A stretch of 64,000 nucleotides of DNA, from contig NC_088302.1 in assembly GCF_032854445.1 (NCBI RefSeq), forward strand, positions 54,158,046-54,222,045, in the 5' to 3' direction. The notes beneath the pieces were generated by a model. It searched no databases. It worked only from the letters and a program-made list of their open reading frames with translations, and was not told where the DNA came from. This document shows positions 31,703 through 44,779 of this stretch, piece by piece (positions within the stretch are counted from its first letter, which is position 1; each line of letters opens with the position of its first letter). The position numbers were made by a program, and so were the translations under genes. This DNA comes from Liolophura sinensis. Lineage: Eukaryota; Mollusca; Polyplacophora; Chitonida; Chitonidae.

Positions 31703-34700
31703 TGAACAAAAAGCATAGAATGGACGCGGGGCGCAAGAGGTATATATTTCTCCAGTGATTCATAATGCTCTGTTCTAAAGTTTTCAGTATTACATTTGTG
31801 CTCAGTAATTTCTCTTAACTGGTATTGTACACGTGTGGGATGTAAGCGTTGAATTGCTGGTTATCCATTGTCCAAGAGACTGTTTGCGCGTGAAAGGAAA
31901 CTCTCCTTAATGAACGTGTTATCAGACTTTTGCTTTAGCAGGACTCCATTTATTGACGCCCATAAGTTCAGCAGATGGCTTATCTTCCAGGTTACCATTT
32001 GCCAACCCCTTATCTACCAAGGTTTAAACCAAATAATTCTCTCCACATATTTTAGGTCGCCAAAAATACGGTATGTAATAAACAACAAGTTACAAAAATG
32101 AGGAATTTCAGGTCGGAGAAATGTGTTTGATCTGCTGGTATGGAAATAATGGATCTTAATAAACAGTTACAGCTTAATGCATATTGCTATTGCTCAACAA
32201 AACACTGAACTCAGGTTTCAAAATTAACCTGCATATCTGTAATATGTTTGAATGAAAACGTCCATGAAACTTGCTCGCAGAGAGATAATAATTTTGGAAT
32301 TTATAAATTATAAGCATGTAATTTTATAGCCTATTCTGCTGGGCCCAGTTGTTCGAAAGCCTATTACCTAATAATGGTATTCAGTCATATTTTGTATTTA
32401 GAATGAAACACTAACTCAGCAGCCAATGCACTTCTCCAAAGGCAAAGTATATCAGCAGCGGTTTTAGTTCATATTTAATATACTGGTACACAATTTTTTA
32501 GGCAAAGTACAAAGTTGAAGACTTGGCTTAAAGTTACATCTGGTATTAAGTCTTAAATCAATTTTGGATAGCCGGGCCCAGATAGTTATCTATGTTCAAG
32601 CCCTGGTAATCAAAGACTGTACTCGGATTCAGGTCTTTTTGACAATCAAGTACGTGACAAACGAAAGGGAAAAGTGAACAAAATGCATGTGTTGGAGAGC
32701 CTCATGTCTAACAAAATTCGTCATGAATTCGTTTAAATTAAACTCAATTAAGAATCGCCCCGCCGGCTTTCAGAATATGAATAGATCAATCTTCTTTTAT
32801 AAAGGTAATGACAAGCTTCCGATCTAAAATCTGGAAGTATGTTGTATTTGGTACAATTACGTTTTTTTACACCTTTTAAAACTGCTTTTTTTGTCTTTTT
32901 GCGAGAAAGCTATGTAGCACACTTCGTGATGAAATCGCTTGGGCTAAGTGCTGGTGTATAAAGATTTGTCCACCTGTGAACCACTCATATTGCAGAAGTA
33001 TGGAATTCTGAAAGCAACTTCTTCCCCAGAACCGCACATTGCCTTAAAAATTAATAATCATTTAAGGGAAACAGAAAAATGTAACTATTGATGGATTAAA
33101 ATATAGAAGACTACAAATAAATGCGACCCTTGTGCATTCGGTAGAAGGTGAGCGGAAGGTAAGGGGGCGTGGAAGGTGAGGGGAAGGTGAGGCGGGTCCC
33201 GAAAATGACGGGTGGCTGGGGGGAAGGTGTTGGGGGCAGGGAATCACGCCTTCCGCGTCCTCCGCTACCTCAGCGGCCTAGGAGAGAACAGATCGCGAAT
33301 CAGCCTTGTTCTTGTGTTTCGCGGAAGTCGCTAGGGGCGCGGTTCTAATTAAACTGCTTCCTCTACGAGGGCGCGGAGGGCACCGTCCGCACACTTCTTG
33401 TCTTCCGCGGTTTTAACTGCGAACTCGAGGTAGCTAAGGTCACAGTTAAGATGGCCGCTGTCGGCTAACATATGGTAGTGTGGTAGTTGGCAAATCGTTA
33501 CACGTTTTACTGGTGAAAATCTGGCCTCTTGCTAATTTATCTCAGGGTTTAATTTTTATTTATTTAAAGACGTTTCATTCATCACATTTTCAAATCCATT
33601 TGTGATATACTTGCTTGATTTTCTCGTTAAAGATGCAAGTGTTTTTCCGGTTTACGTCGGTCCAGGGTCGGTCCAGCGTCGGTATCGATGGTAAAGGGTT
33701 GCACTCTTCAATGTCAGCACACAAACGTCGCTTTCACGTCGAGCAGAAACATTAAAATGCTTGTGTGGACTTGACCTGAGGTTATAACCATGTGTGTCAT
33801 ACATGTCTCGTTTTATATCCAAGCCTTTGTGAGTCCTTCTAATCTGTCTCTCATTAGATTTCAAAACTACTTTCATTTAATGACACGATTTTCAGGAAGA
33901 CGCTCAACGTCGACACAGATTTTAGTGGGTTTAATCTTCAGTAGAGGCCTTTAGTTAGAAGTTACAAATTGTGACTTGAAATTTGTAACTTCAAACTAGA
34001 ATTAGTTTACCTATTCTGGATTGAAGTTACACGTTACAAGTTGAAACTGTAACTTCTAATTAGTCTCTATTCTTAGCACACAGACGTCATTTCAACGTGG
34101 AGCAAAAACGTCAAAATGGCTTGTGGTCACCGAAATGAACAGGTATATTGGGTAATTGGTAAGACAAGACACGGTTGAACAAAATAACCTCAGCCCGACG
34201 CCATCGGTGTTACTGATGACGTCTAACCGACGATAAGTCGATGTTTGTGATCGATTACGTAAAAAAATTCGCACAAAGGGACCTATTCGTTGAAATCCCA
34301 GTCAAAATACAATGCGTGTATTCTGCCTTACACTGGATTTTAATTAAAGTTGACTTATTGCACAGTTAAGACAACGCACACACCTTTAAACGTTGTATTT
34401 ACTTAATGTCCAAGTTTGCTCGTTGTAACCTAAATATGGAGCCAAGCACGGCATTCAAACGTGATATTCTAAGTTTGTCCTTTTAAAGTATTTAATGTGT
34501 TAATACCGCCGTTAAGGAATGCAACTACTTACAGATAAACACCAGTTATTTATTACTGTGAGCTCATGTGAATCCCTAACGAACAAAACAGTAACACAAA
34601 TGAAACTGTTCGTGTGGAGGTAACAGCATAGTGTCCTTTCCAGACAATCCTTATATGTTACGAAGCATTTCTGCTCTTTAAATTCCGGTTTATTCAACAT

Positions 34701-36225
34701 TTGCAAAACAAGAACTTGGGTATTTATTTTATGTTGACGGAGTTTTCATTAGTTTAATTGTAGCCAAATAAACATTGATTCTCATTACGTAGTAATGTAA
34801 CAACCTTGAGCTGGTATCCAGCCCTATGTAATGCTATTTATGTTATTATCACAAGAGATGGGATTTCACCGGTTACGTGTGACCCATTCGTCTAACTATA
34901 AGTGTCGTCGCTTTGGTGTTAATCTCTTTGCTGTAAGTCTGTTCTATTGTATATTATAACTCGAGATTCCTCTGAACACGTTGCATAAAGTCTCTAACAG
35001 CACAACCTTAGGGTAGAGGGGTTGTACAAACGAGTAGCACGCCATGATTCATCCGAATGCCATTGGTAAACAAAACCTATATGTACTGACATAGCTTATA
35101 CCCATGGATCGACCGCGATGTAACAATCAACTGTGTTATGTAATGTTTTGTTTTTAACATAAAATCTGTAAAAATAGCAAAGAACTAAACTATTCTGTAT
35201 TAAAGCAGCGTCATTCAAAAAACTATTCATGAGTAGAGTAATGTACAACAGGACAGGTTAAACATTGTAAACAATATGTAAACAACAATTTAACCTGGCC
35301 TAAATTTTTCGTGTATGTAAAACAACAATTTGACCTGGCCTAATTTTTTCGTGTATGTAATGCATAGTGTTGTGTTGTAAGAACGTACTCGTCCCATGTA
35401 ACGGATGAATTCATGATTACGTTGGCATTATTACATTTCTGTCAAAGAATATTGATGAATGGAAGAAACTGCTGCATATCATACAAACTGCCTTCGTGTT
35501 TCCATAAAAGGATTTTAAAAAAACTGTCTCAAAATCACCCAGATTATTAAAGATCTTGTTTCACCTAGAGGAGCGCAGTTATATCTTCAGATCGGAATTT
35601 AATTTGATATTGGCCATATTTTGGTGTAATCTTTTGTGAAATCTATTTATGTAATACTGCGTTAAACTAAATCTACAAATATTTTATTATTCACGGATTA
35701 CGGTGAACAAAAATGATGCAATGGAAAAGCCGCCCAGATCGCAAAAATAGGTAACAATCGACACCCTTTACAAGAAGGTGTTGTAAGCTTTGATAGTTGT
35801 AATTTACAATCAGAAATTACAATCGGGTCGACCCAGTTGTAAATATTTACAAGTTTACTTTAAAGATAAGGCACAAATGCTTGCCTTAAATAGGCTGTTA
35901 ATCAGTACTTTGTGACTAGGTTTGCTGTTAAGATGTGCAATGTAATTTTCTCAGCAAGATATTAAGGCCATTTTTGCACTTGTTGTTGTTAGCAACTGAA
36001 TCATTATGAACTCTTTTGAAAATAAAGGCAATGACCTTTACATTGTACATTTACACGGGCCACGTTTCTGTACGAATCTGGCGTACTGTAGCGATTGTGA
36101 CTTCAAAAATTCACAATTACCTTACAATTCTTTAGGGCCTACACTCGATTGCATTGGCAGTTATAATCTCTTTCTGCAAGCTGACCCAGGCTGATATGCT
36201 TGAAACACTGGTTAATGTATATAAA
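31703..36225. other. Intergenic region between genes B and C
   Basis: No gene recognised. Notable parts: a purine/G-rich stretch at 33145-33240; a GC-rich block at 33241-33480 (CGGAAGTCGCTAGGGGCGCG); several ACGTCG-containing short repeats at 33645-34280; and a tandem pair of about 50 bases at 35275-35360 (AACAATTTAACCTGGCCTAA). None is clearly coding. Confidence 0.45.
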
Positions 36226-36425
36226 GCAAGGGCTCGCGCCCAGTATCAGGCCCTTGACGAATGAGGTCTCGTGCATGGCTGAGTCAAGATGTTCGTCAGG
36301 TACCTGTCGAAGGCTGGTGGCTTAATCCGGTCACTCTGGTTTCTTCACTTATAAACCTGACCGCCGTCAAATATGTGAAAACTTCTCGACCTCCCCGATA
36401 TACATCAATCAATCAGCCAATCAGT
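36225..36425 (+). mobile_element. Probable third SINE type with ATCA-type tail
   Basis: The body carries GTACCTGTCGAAGGCTGGTGG, CCTGACCGCCGTCAAATATG and the tail ACATCAATCAATCAGCCAAT. That arrangement (a GCC-rich body and an ATCA tail) is common in mollusc SINEs as I recall them. Only one copy was seen in this window. Confidence 0.5.
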
Positions 36426-37984
36426 CAGTAGTATAGTACATGAGTTGGTAGTCCATCATGTGGTTATACGTCCATGTATAACACTAGTGGTTTCTGAGTG
36501 TTTCCCTTCAAAGAATGCGCCGGAAGCTGAATGTGTACTGCAACTATTCAGTGCGACAAACCGAGGTACAATGCAGGCCTCTTTCGTGTTTTGAGCTGAG
36601 TGTGCTGTAACACATTAGAGACCACGGACTTGGAACAACATTATTGTCTGTCTTCCGAAAAAGGTCATTTCAGTTTATAATATTAAATACTATAACATAA
36701 CGATTAAAACCAGAGGAGTAATGACAGTCTGGCAGCGGACAAATGACCACAAGTAATTGGTGAAATCCGGCCATCTTTGAATTTACCTGTTATGGTAATA
36801 TTCCAATTGTTCACGGAATGCCTAACCACTTGCAACTGAGGCAACCCTCAGTGCTATGGTCAAGCCAGAACTAGGTAAAATAAAATGTGGTAATGTCATT
36901 GGCGATTTATTAGACATTACTGGTACATACGTTCTGAAAATTCCCTGTTGTCGACACATGTAACGAACAATAACGTGATAAGAATGTTAAAGAAACAGTC
37001 AGAAACGTTGGGCGTGACCGAGCGATCAAAATGCTTCGTTGTTCCTGCAGAGCGCCAAAGAGGTAAGGTTTTGTATATCATGTGTGAACAGTTAACCAGG
37101 TAATCTCGATACCAATAACGGTACACAAATGTGGTTACAACCATGAACGTCCAGGTTTCTTTAGAACCAAGAATAAAGAAGGAAACATCATAGAATACAA
37201 GTCTACATTTGAATCATAAAAATACACAGCTCTACTTCAAAATGGAACCTCTTAACTCGTTATTCATATTGGCCCTATCACGAGTATCGACCGTAAAAAG
37301 TGACAGTTCAGGAGACGTCAAGACAAGCAATTCACTTTGTACTCGGTGCAAAATTATATAGTGATTCTTAAGTTCTGAATAAATGATGAATTAATATACC
37401 AACCATCAACTTATTTCGTTTGTTGCACACAAAGTTCGACAACCTCTATTAACTGTTAAGTGTTATAACATTGTTCACATCAATTATCAAATTAAGTTTC
37501 AGGTAGTTTTAGATAACATTCTACTTCTTAAAAATGTTCAAATCCAAATTGTTGATTGCCACCACACAGACGTCTCTCTAGCAGATAACACGAATCTGCA
37601 TGGTAGCTTTGGTGTACCGCCTTTTCTGTGTCAGATTCACAGGTAGGGATTCCAAAGTGCCAGGTACAGGTGAGACACAGATAGATATATTGTATTCAAA
37701 AGTTAAGCAGTCCAACATTCCCTGCAGTTGTTCCTATTAAGACTGCACATAACACGGATCCAGGGATTGCCAAAAATAATATTGCTTTGAGTTAAGAGAA
37801 GAAACCAGTCTTGCTTTGGTAAAACTTACAAGTGCACCAGTGTCTCGCTATCTTGTAGAAGAATAAAAGAACCTGGTCGATTCTGATAATAAGTCGGTCA
37901 ACCATACAACGGTGAATCTGTATCGCTTGAGGTGCCTGTATCATGAGCATCCTGATGCTCATAGAAAAGGTTGTGGGGAGTCCA
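36426..37984. other. Region 3' of gene C, no gene seen
   Basis: No exon of the A/B module was found here, so gene C appears to lack it. At 37570-37670 the text (CAGATAACACGAATCTGCAT, GGTAGCTTTGGTGTACCGCC) resembles the 3' flank of D1 at 51080-51165, which shows that the duplicated block includes 3' flanking DNA. Confidence 0.5.
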
Positions 37985-38578
37985 TTAGTGACCACCATAA
38001 GGCAGGTACGGGTAATGACTATATGGCTTGTACGGGGTGAAAGGATATTTATAGCCCGGATAGTGCTGGGGGTAGGGTCCGTGCGGATAGTGTTCGTAGG
38101 GCAGGTATCCGTAAGGGTATTGTTGATAAGGGTAGTGCCGATCGTGCGGGTAATGGTAAGCCGGAATGTGCTTGTCAAAAGGTCCGTGGGGATAACGCCC
38201 GTATAGATATTCGTCCAGCGGGGAATGGTGGGTTCCGTGTGGATATGGGTGATAGGGGTAGCTCTGCTGACAAAATCCACAAGGCTTATGGTAGTTAGGG
38301 AAGTATTCGTGATGTCCATATGGGTCATAGGTGGGGTGACTGATACCCGGTGCGTTGTATGGCTGATCAGGATGGTCGAATGAGTGGAAGGAGTCGGAAT
38401 AGTGAAGGTCGTCTTCTCCATTATCCACTATTGGCCTCGGAACACCTGTTTCCCAGAAAGCATCGTGGTCTGGAATCCCCAGAGGGAAACACGGCCCTAT
38501 CAGCCCAACAAGTGCTACAAATGCTGTCAGCGTCATTCTCTCGACCTTATGGCTCGCTGATGTATGCGTACAGACCAC
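37985..38578 (-). CDS. Gene C: secreted Tyr/Pro/His-rich protein, single exon
   Basis: The frame encodes 197 residues, or 183 if translation starts at the Met at 38536 (MTLTAFVALVGLIGPCFPL), which is the part shared with paralogues. After the signal peptide the protein is about half Tyr, Pro and His, with irregular HYPY, YPHGP and PYEHYPHGPYPQHYPG motifs, and ends YKPYSHYPYLPYGGH. A single CGFC motif lies near the middle. No donor was found before the stop and no module exons downstream, so this is a module-less paralogue of B. The TATA box at 38627 gives a short leader. Likely a secreted structural protein whose tyrosines could be cross-linked; that role is inference. Confidence 0.82.
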   Translation of the reverse strand: MVCTHTSASHKVERMTLTAFVALVGLIGPCFPLGIPDHDAFWETGVPRPIVDNGEDDLHYSDSFHSFDHPDQPYNAPGISHPTYDPYGHHEYFPNYHKPCGFCQQSYPYHPYPHGTHHSPLDEYLYGRYPHGPFDKHIPAYHYPHDRHYPYQQYPYGYLPYEHYPHGPYPQHYPGYKYPFTPYKPYSHYPYLPYGGH

Positions 38579-38626
38579 GATGCAGGATACAGTACCAACA
38601 TGCTATTTTGCATAGAAACGCCTCTG

Positions 38627-38633
38627 TTTTATA
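38627..38633 (-). promoter_or_regulatory. TATA box of gene C
   Basis: The minus strand reads GATGCTATAAAACAGAGG, 49 bases before the outer Met at 38578. The context CTATAAAACAGAGGCG is shared with D2. Confidence 0.8.
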
Positions 38634-38838
38634 GCATCGAAAGACAAAACTGTTTAGATTACAACTTTGTTGATGGTAACACATTTGTTATAGTTATCTA
38701 TTTCCTCATTTCAAATGGGAGAGCACTCTCTGAAAAATAATATTTAATGTTTAGAAAACAACAACCAAAGTATAAAAGCGCAGATGAGCTTTTGATACCA
38801 TACGCGTTTCTGGAATGCCATTGCCCTGAGCAAATGGT

Positions 38839-38857
38839 GGACAAATCAAGTCAGAAT
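38839..38857 (-). promoter_or_regulatory. Conserved distal promoter element, gene C
   Basis: The minus strand reads ATTCTGACTTGATTTGTCC, identical to the copy before gene B and at nearly the same distance from the TATA box (about 212 bases). Confidence 0.55.
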
Positions 38858-39179
38858 TTCAGGAATGATAACGTTGATTAGAAACAAACACACATTCAGT
38901 GAATCAGTCTTGTATTAACCACATTAAATGACTCCATCGCCTTGCATAGGGTGTGTAAAACAACTGGTTTATGTTCGCAATACATCCAGACTGCCTCTAT
39001 CCATTCCATTTCGTTCAACCATGTGTTAATCTTTGTCATGCATCATCAAATGGCAATGGGAATTGGCCGTGACCTAGTTTAATGGCTCTTGCCCTCGTGT
39101 GTCGGTTTACGCAGGGAATTTGCAGATGCGTCCTTTCTCTCTGCCAGTGGGACATTTTAACCTCTTTCCTGCCTCAAAC

Positions 39180-39590
39180 AATGAGCAGAACACTTCATCA
39201 TTCAAATAACAGTGGCCAGGACACTTCATCATTCAAATAACAATGCCCAGGACACTTCATCATTCAAATAACAATGACCAGGACACTTCATCATTCAAAT
39301 AACAATGACCAGGACACTTCATCATTCAAATAACAATGACAAGGACACTTCATCATTCAAATACCAATGTCAAGGACACTTTATCATTCAAATAACAATG
39401 ACCAGGGCACTTCATCATTCAAATAACAATGACCAGGACACTTCATCATTCAAATACCAATACCAAGGACACTTCATCATTCAAATAACAATGACAAGGA
39501 CACCTCATCATTCAAATAGCAATGGCCACAACGCTTTATTATTCAAATACCAATGCCAAGGGGACTTCATCATTTAAATAATAGACATGA
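39180..39590. repeat. 31-bp minisatellite
   Basis: About 13 copies of a unit containing CACTTCATCATTCAAATAAC and AATGACCAGGA. Confidence 0.9.
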
Positions 39591-39752
39591 TTTATCCTAC
39601 GTATGGTCTGTCAATGGCATATCGATTTGTCCAAGTTAGAGTTTGGGCAACGTTCGGCTTTTTCAACCAGTCAAAACAGTTCAGTTCCTAAAACCACAGT
39701 ACTTTGATAAGGGCCTTGACAATGAACATGCCATGCATGTTAAATTATGTAC

Positions 39753-40441
39753 ACTGTAAATAGTACCGATGTAAATTTACAGTAAAATTTGCTGACAATT
39801 TGTGGACTAGCGAATTTTACTGTATTTTTACATCACCACAGGAAAGAATGTTGTGAAAACTACAGATGTAAATTTACAGTACAAACAGTGGATTGAGTAA
39901 CAGCATTATCGTTACTAAGGATAACTCTTTCTGCGGGTTTCGCACCAGCCACCTTAGAGTCAGACCCCATAACGTTAGCAATACATGTCATCCGTATACA
40001 CCACTCGAAAATAACGCCACTGCCTTAGGTGAATATCAGATATATACAGATATCAGACATGGACAGATATATATTGTCTGATATATTCACCTAAGAGTCA
40101 TTTGTGATCATCAGAGAGGTAATGCATGTTCGCTGAAAAGTCTACCGGCCAACTACCTTCTATATTTGTGGAAGTCCTCTTGGTCGAGTGGTCTACACGG
40201 TTGACATGTATTGCTGACGGTTTGGGGCCTGACTCTGAGCTCGTTTGGTCGAACCCCGCAGAAAGTGTAATTCTTATTAACGATAATACTGTTACTTAAT
40301 CCGCTTGTTCTTTACTGTAAATTTACATCTGTGGTTTTTACAATATTCTTTACTGTGGCGATATAAAAATACAGTAAAATTCGCTGGTCCGAAAATTGCC
40401 AGCAAATTTTACTGTAAATTTACATCGGTACCATTTACAGT
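39753..40441. mobile_element. 689-bp foldback element with tRNA-like arms
   Basis: The two ends are inverted copies. The left has ACTGTAAATAGTACCGATG, AATTTACAGTAAAATTTGCT and CTACAGATGTAAATTTACAG; the right ends CATCGGTACCATTTACAGT. The pairing continues inward to the centre, where CTTAGGTGAATATCAGA (40024-40040) faces TCTGATATATTCACCTAAG (40077-40095). The right arm holds a tRNA-like stretch (A-box-like TGGTCGAGTGGTC near 40180, B-box-like GGTCGAACCCC near 40245), and the left arm holds its diverged inverse. The right arm has an extra piece of about 80 bases. No transposase frame is present. It could be a MITE-type or inverted-dimer SINE element. Confidence 0.75.
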
Positions 40442-41020
40442 TTAAGACTCTATAGTGCTGTGACAATTCTTTTTGACATATAAGAGTTTTGTGTGTATCC
40501 TACAAATATGCTAAACCAATCGCTTCCAAAATCTTTAATTACCATTATACAGTCAAGAGGTTTGATTTCTCCAAGAACACTTCTGACATATAAGCCTACA
40601 AATGCGCTTGGGTGAACAGAAGTAAATTATCAGATTTGACTTACCAACCTAAAGATTTTTTGACTGGTAACATTAATATTGTAAAATATTCATGACCCGC
40701 TTGTTAGGGGTTCAAAGGTCAAATAGGAAACACAAATAGGAAAGCTAATACAAAAACTCGTATCCTTTCAGCGCCAGAAGAGCCTTCAGTTCCGAGATTT
40801 GCAAGGGTTACTAAATACGGAGAGAAAACCAGCATGAGATGGAACGCATTGGTGGAAGGCTCCAAGGCCGTGTTTTTTGTGCGTGTGCTATAAAATCGCC
40901 AAGTTAGATATATGAACAGTTGAAATCAAAGAACAATCGATGTGCATATAACTGAATAATGACAAGTTATACAGTTGCATGGCACATGGGTTTAACATTC
41001 ATTCTAAGCGCTATATTCGA
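40442..41020. other. No gene seen
   Basis: AT-rich sequence between the foldback element and the next minisatellite. A short SINE-like trace (GGAGAGAAAACCAGCATGAG) lies near 40820. Confidence 0.4.
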
Positions 41021-41024
41021 CATT

Positions 41025-41335
41025 GTTGCTGTATATTTACTGTGTTTCAAGATATTTACTGTGTTTCAAGATATTTACTGTGTGGCCGTATGTTACTGTA
41101 TGGCTGTATGTTTTCTGTGTGGCTGCATGTTTTCTCTGTGGCTGTGTGTTTTCTGTGTGGCTGTATGTTTTCTGTGTGGCTGGATATTTACTGTGTAGCT
41201 GTATGTTTCTCTGTGGCTGTATGTTTTCTGTGTGGCTGGATATTTACTGTGTGGCTGTATGTTTATCGTGTGGCTGTATGTTTACCGCGTGTGGCTGTAT
41301 GTTTATCGTGTGGCTGTATGTTTACCACGTGAATC
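41025..41335. repeat. 19-bp GTGTGGCTGTATGTTTTCT minisatellite
   Basis: About 15 copies with ATATTTACTGT and TTTATCGT variants. Three overlapping plus-strand frames stay open across it and read as Cys/Val/Phe-rich text; I do not regard them as genes. Confidence 0.85.
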
Positions 41336-42034
41336 AAGATCACATGAACATGAAGCGCGACTGAGACAGACATTTTTTTCGAACAAGCATGGTACACTAT
41401 TTGTGTACTGATTTAATGGCTAGATTTGCATTTGCTGTGGATTTTTGTATTTGCAATAAAAAAGCAAATTATAGACTACAACACAAATTTGCGTCTGGTT
41501 TTATTGAATGCATATTTTAATACATTTTGTAGTTTATGTAGGCTCTAAATTTGCCAAAAATCAATTAAATTTACTGGAGAATTCTTTTCACATTTTTTAA
41601 AAATTTGAACAACACCCGAAAAAATAATATTATTTCTCTACATTTGCAGAATATGCACATTGTATGTCCAGCCTTATAGCTAAATCATGGACGTGGCTAA
41701 TTCAACATTCAGTGGCATGGGGACATCTACTTGTAAATCAGTAAGTTTGGTTTGTGTCGTGAACTTTTCTATGTAAGATTTCAAGCAAAAGTATCTGATA
41801 CTTGTGGAGGACAAATGTTGAGTCTTATGTGAGACCGCTTATAACACCAATCCCGTAATTTCACGACTGCACTGATGCGGATACCTGACCGATATGTCAT
41901 CACGAATCGCTTCTACCCCTCGGTCTTTTTGCTTAAAACCCATGTCATTTTGATCCCAAATCAGTAAATAATAGCGATTATGCCGTTTTAGCAAGGGAGG
42001 TAATTAGGGAATAGCACATTTAAATCTTCAAAAG

Positions 42035-42305
42035 TGTGGGGGCCTCCATAGCTCAGTCGGTTAAAGCGCTAGCGCAGCGTAATGACCCAGGAGCCTCTCA
42101 CCAATGCGGTCGCTATGAGTTCAAGTCCAGCTTGTGCTGGCTTCCTCTCCGGCCGTAAGTGGGAAGGTCTGCCAGCAACCTGCGGATGGTCGTGGGTTTT
42201 CCCCGGGCTCTGCCCGGTTTCCTCCCACCATAATGCTGGTCGCCGTCGTATAAGTGAAATATTCTTGAGTACGGCGTAAAACACCAATCAAAAAAAAAAA
42301 AAAAA
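42035..42305 (+). mobile_element. SINE family 1, full length
   Basis: The head GGCCTCCATAGCTCAGTCGG carries the A box, the B box is GAGTTCAAGTCC, and the body is complete. The tail ACACCAATC is followed by A15 or more. It is almost identical to the copy at 52.9 kb, which suggests recent activity. Confidence 0.92.
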
Positions 42306-42319
42306 TCAAAAGTGTGTTA

Positions 42320-43155
42320 CGCTTTTCTAATATTCTGACAACGGGACCGGTAAAGTAGAGGCCCTCAGGGTCAAAAACATCCCTTCAGAAACGTAAACGT
42401 CATTGGTCTGTAGAAGTGTCATATCAGTTACACCTCCCCCTCTGACTTTAACGATGCACATGCCATGAGTAGCGCGTTACCTAGGTAAATTACTATTAAT
42501 TCTCCGAGAAAATACAATGCTCGTGAGGCGAAGTTGTATCCTGCCTAGCTAACATACATTATGTATATTGTATTATTCGTGTTTGTATCACTGTCAGTCA
42601 TTTGACGACCAGAGTGGATATCAAAACAATCTGATAGTAAGAGCATACTATAGTCAGAACTGTCACAAGTATTGTACACATTTTTCACGAGTCACAGCTA
42701 TACAACAAATGACTCATTTTTAAAACATACAATGCATCCTCGAGAGGTTGAGAGGTGTGATGAACGTGATTCTAAGACTCCAATGTACAATATACGCAGA
42801 AAATTTAAAACCATAGAGAGATGGAATTTCAGAGGCATTACGTAAAGTTAACAGAACATGAAATGACAGCTACCCATGGCTTTAAACTATAGTCTTCCTC
42901 ACATTTGATTGCTTTTTTTATATTAGATATTTAGGTTTTTGCCAGCAAACCTACAACTGACCAAGCAAATTCTGGCGCAAACGAGCAGGTTTTCAGTTCA
43001 TGGTTGATACATAAAACAATCTAGATGCATAAGCACCAACACACGTACAAGTAAAATATAAGTAAACCAACACAGAAATAAAACATATAAAAGTGGAACA
43101 GCAATATTTGTAGCTATGCTGTTTTTTTAGCGTGTTTTTAAATGTTCAGAATAAG
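42320..43155. other. No gene seen
   Basis: AT-rich intergenic DNA without a recognisable feature. Confidence 0.4.
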
Positions 43156-43159
43156 GATC

Positions 43160-43340
43160 GGAACAACAGTGTATGTATGTATGTTTGCTTGGGTTTTAAC
43201 GACGTACTTAATAATTTTTCAGTCGGTGTATGTACATATAATGTGTCTCCTTGTGGCAGGGCGAGTCCATTGCGTTAAAGTGCTGCCGTCACTGAAGCAA
43301 GAGGACGCCTAACTCATTTCTTACGTCTTGGATTAAGAGG
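43160..43340 (-). mobile_element. SINE family 2 fragment, diverged
   Basis: GTTTGCTTGGGTTTTAACGACGTACTTAATAATTTTTCAG followed by ATAATGTGTCTCCTTGTGGC and GGGCGAGTCCATTGC matches the reversed tail and body of family 2 (compare 12540-12600 and 60020-60110). Confidence 0.6.
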
Positions 43341-44775
43341 ACGCCTGAGTACAGGACAAGCCGAACAGAATTCACGGACGTTAGCACCTTAAAGAATCAT
43401 TCTGTGCTGTATTTTAAACTTTTAAACTTGTTCTATAATCTCAAGCCACTCGTAACTTTGACATTGACGAATGAATATGGCAATTTTGGTGGTGTCATTA
43501 ATTTATTTTAAATACCGGTACAGAGGAAAAATTCGTAAACATGACATCACACACCATTGATAAAATAAATTATTTTATTGTCGAAGATATTTTGTTAAAA
43601 ATGATCGACAAGTGCTGCTACCTAGTCAGTAGTGATATATAGTATTACAACACCAAACCATATAATTGTAGCCTGGCACTATCACGGCAGTGTACATAGC
43701 TGACTGTTGAGTTCCCTTTGACACTTTTCACAACAGCTAACTCAATGTTTTCTTTGAACCCCATTAAGGGGCGACTACTCTTGTTATTAACCGGAAACCG
43801 CATGTGCTTGATGTGTTGTCACAGAATTGGTAATTATTTTACGTATTACACCACTTAATTGTTCTAAATTGTAAGAGTCACCACTTTAACTATTTTTCTA
43901 AATGTGCCCAGTTGTCCGTTACGGATAAACACCGATAAAGTTTTATATTGCTTTTATGAGTGTACACACATGTGCGTTAGTGATGAATACTGGAGTCCTC
44001 GTCTTCTCAAAGCATTCACCCATATATCGTTGAATGTCCGTAATACATTAGACTGATGACAGTAGATGAGCATGGTGCCAAACATAAGTGAGCGATAAAG
44101 ATGTATAGACACATAGTTACTTAAGTAATATGTACGTGGTTACGTTGTACAGGTGTAATGATGACGTCATCGGATAACATGCTGATGTGTTGTGATGTGA
44201 TTTGATGTGAAGTTACATGGTGATAGTCGCTTACATACAGGCTTGTGCTTTCTGTATACTTGATACCCATTATACCTATAAGGCATTTTACTCTTGTAAT
44301 TCATTAATTGATATGGATTTGCCAGACAATTCTCTTTTGATGGATAAAATAGAGTTGTAAATCTGTTATAACTTGTTCCAGCATTAATACCGTACACATG
44401 ACCATTAAATGTGGTGCCAAACACTACTTAACAAGGTAACGCTCGATTATTACTCATATCGACTAGTGAATCTGATGAAAAAGTATCTTCATCACGGTCA
44501 GGGTTCGAATCTGGCATCCTCCTGTATTCTTAGCTTTGCTTTTGTAGTTTGATATTCCGTATGTATATGCCAAATTTTTCGCCTGTGTGACGTAAATACA
44601 TCTGTATTTCATGCATTGTGTCCAATTATACCCATTTTATATTTGTTACTTTCAGGCCATTTTGTCACTGGCCAGTCACAGTTTTAATGTTATCAAAACT
44701 CAATAAATCACCAGTTCATATATATATTGATGCATTGTGTCAGTTTATCCCTAGTGCTGTGAAGCGTTGCATAAA
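43341..44775. other. No gene seen
   Basis: AT-rich intergenic DNA. A B-box-like GGGTTCGAATCTGGC occurs near 44500 without a recognisable A box in place. Nothing else supported. Confidence 0.4.
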
Positions 44776-44779
44776 CTAA

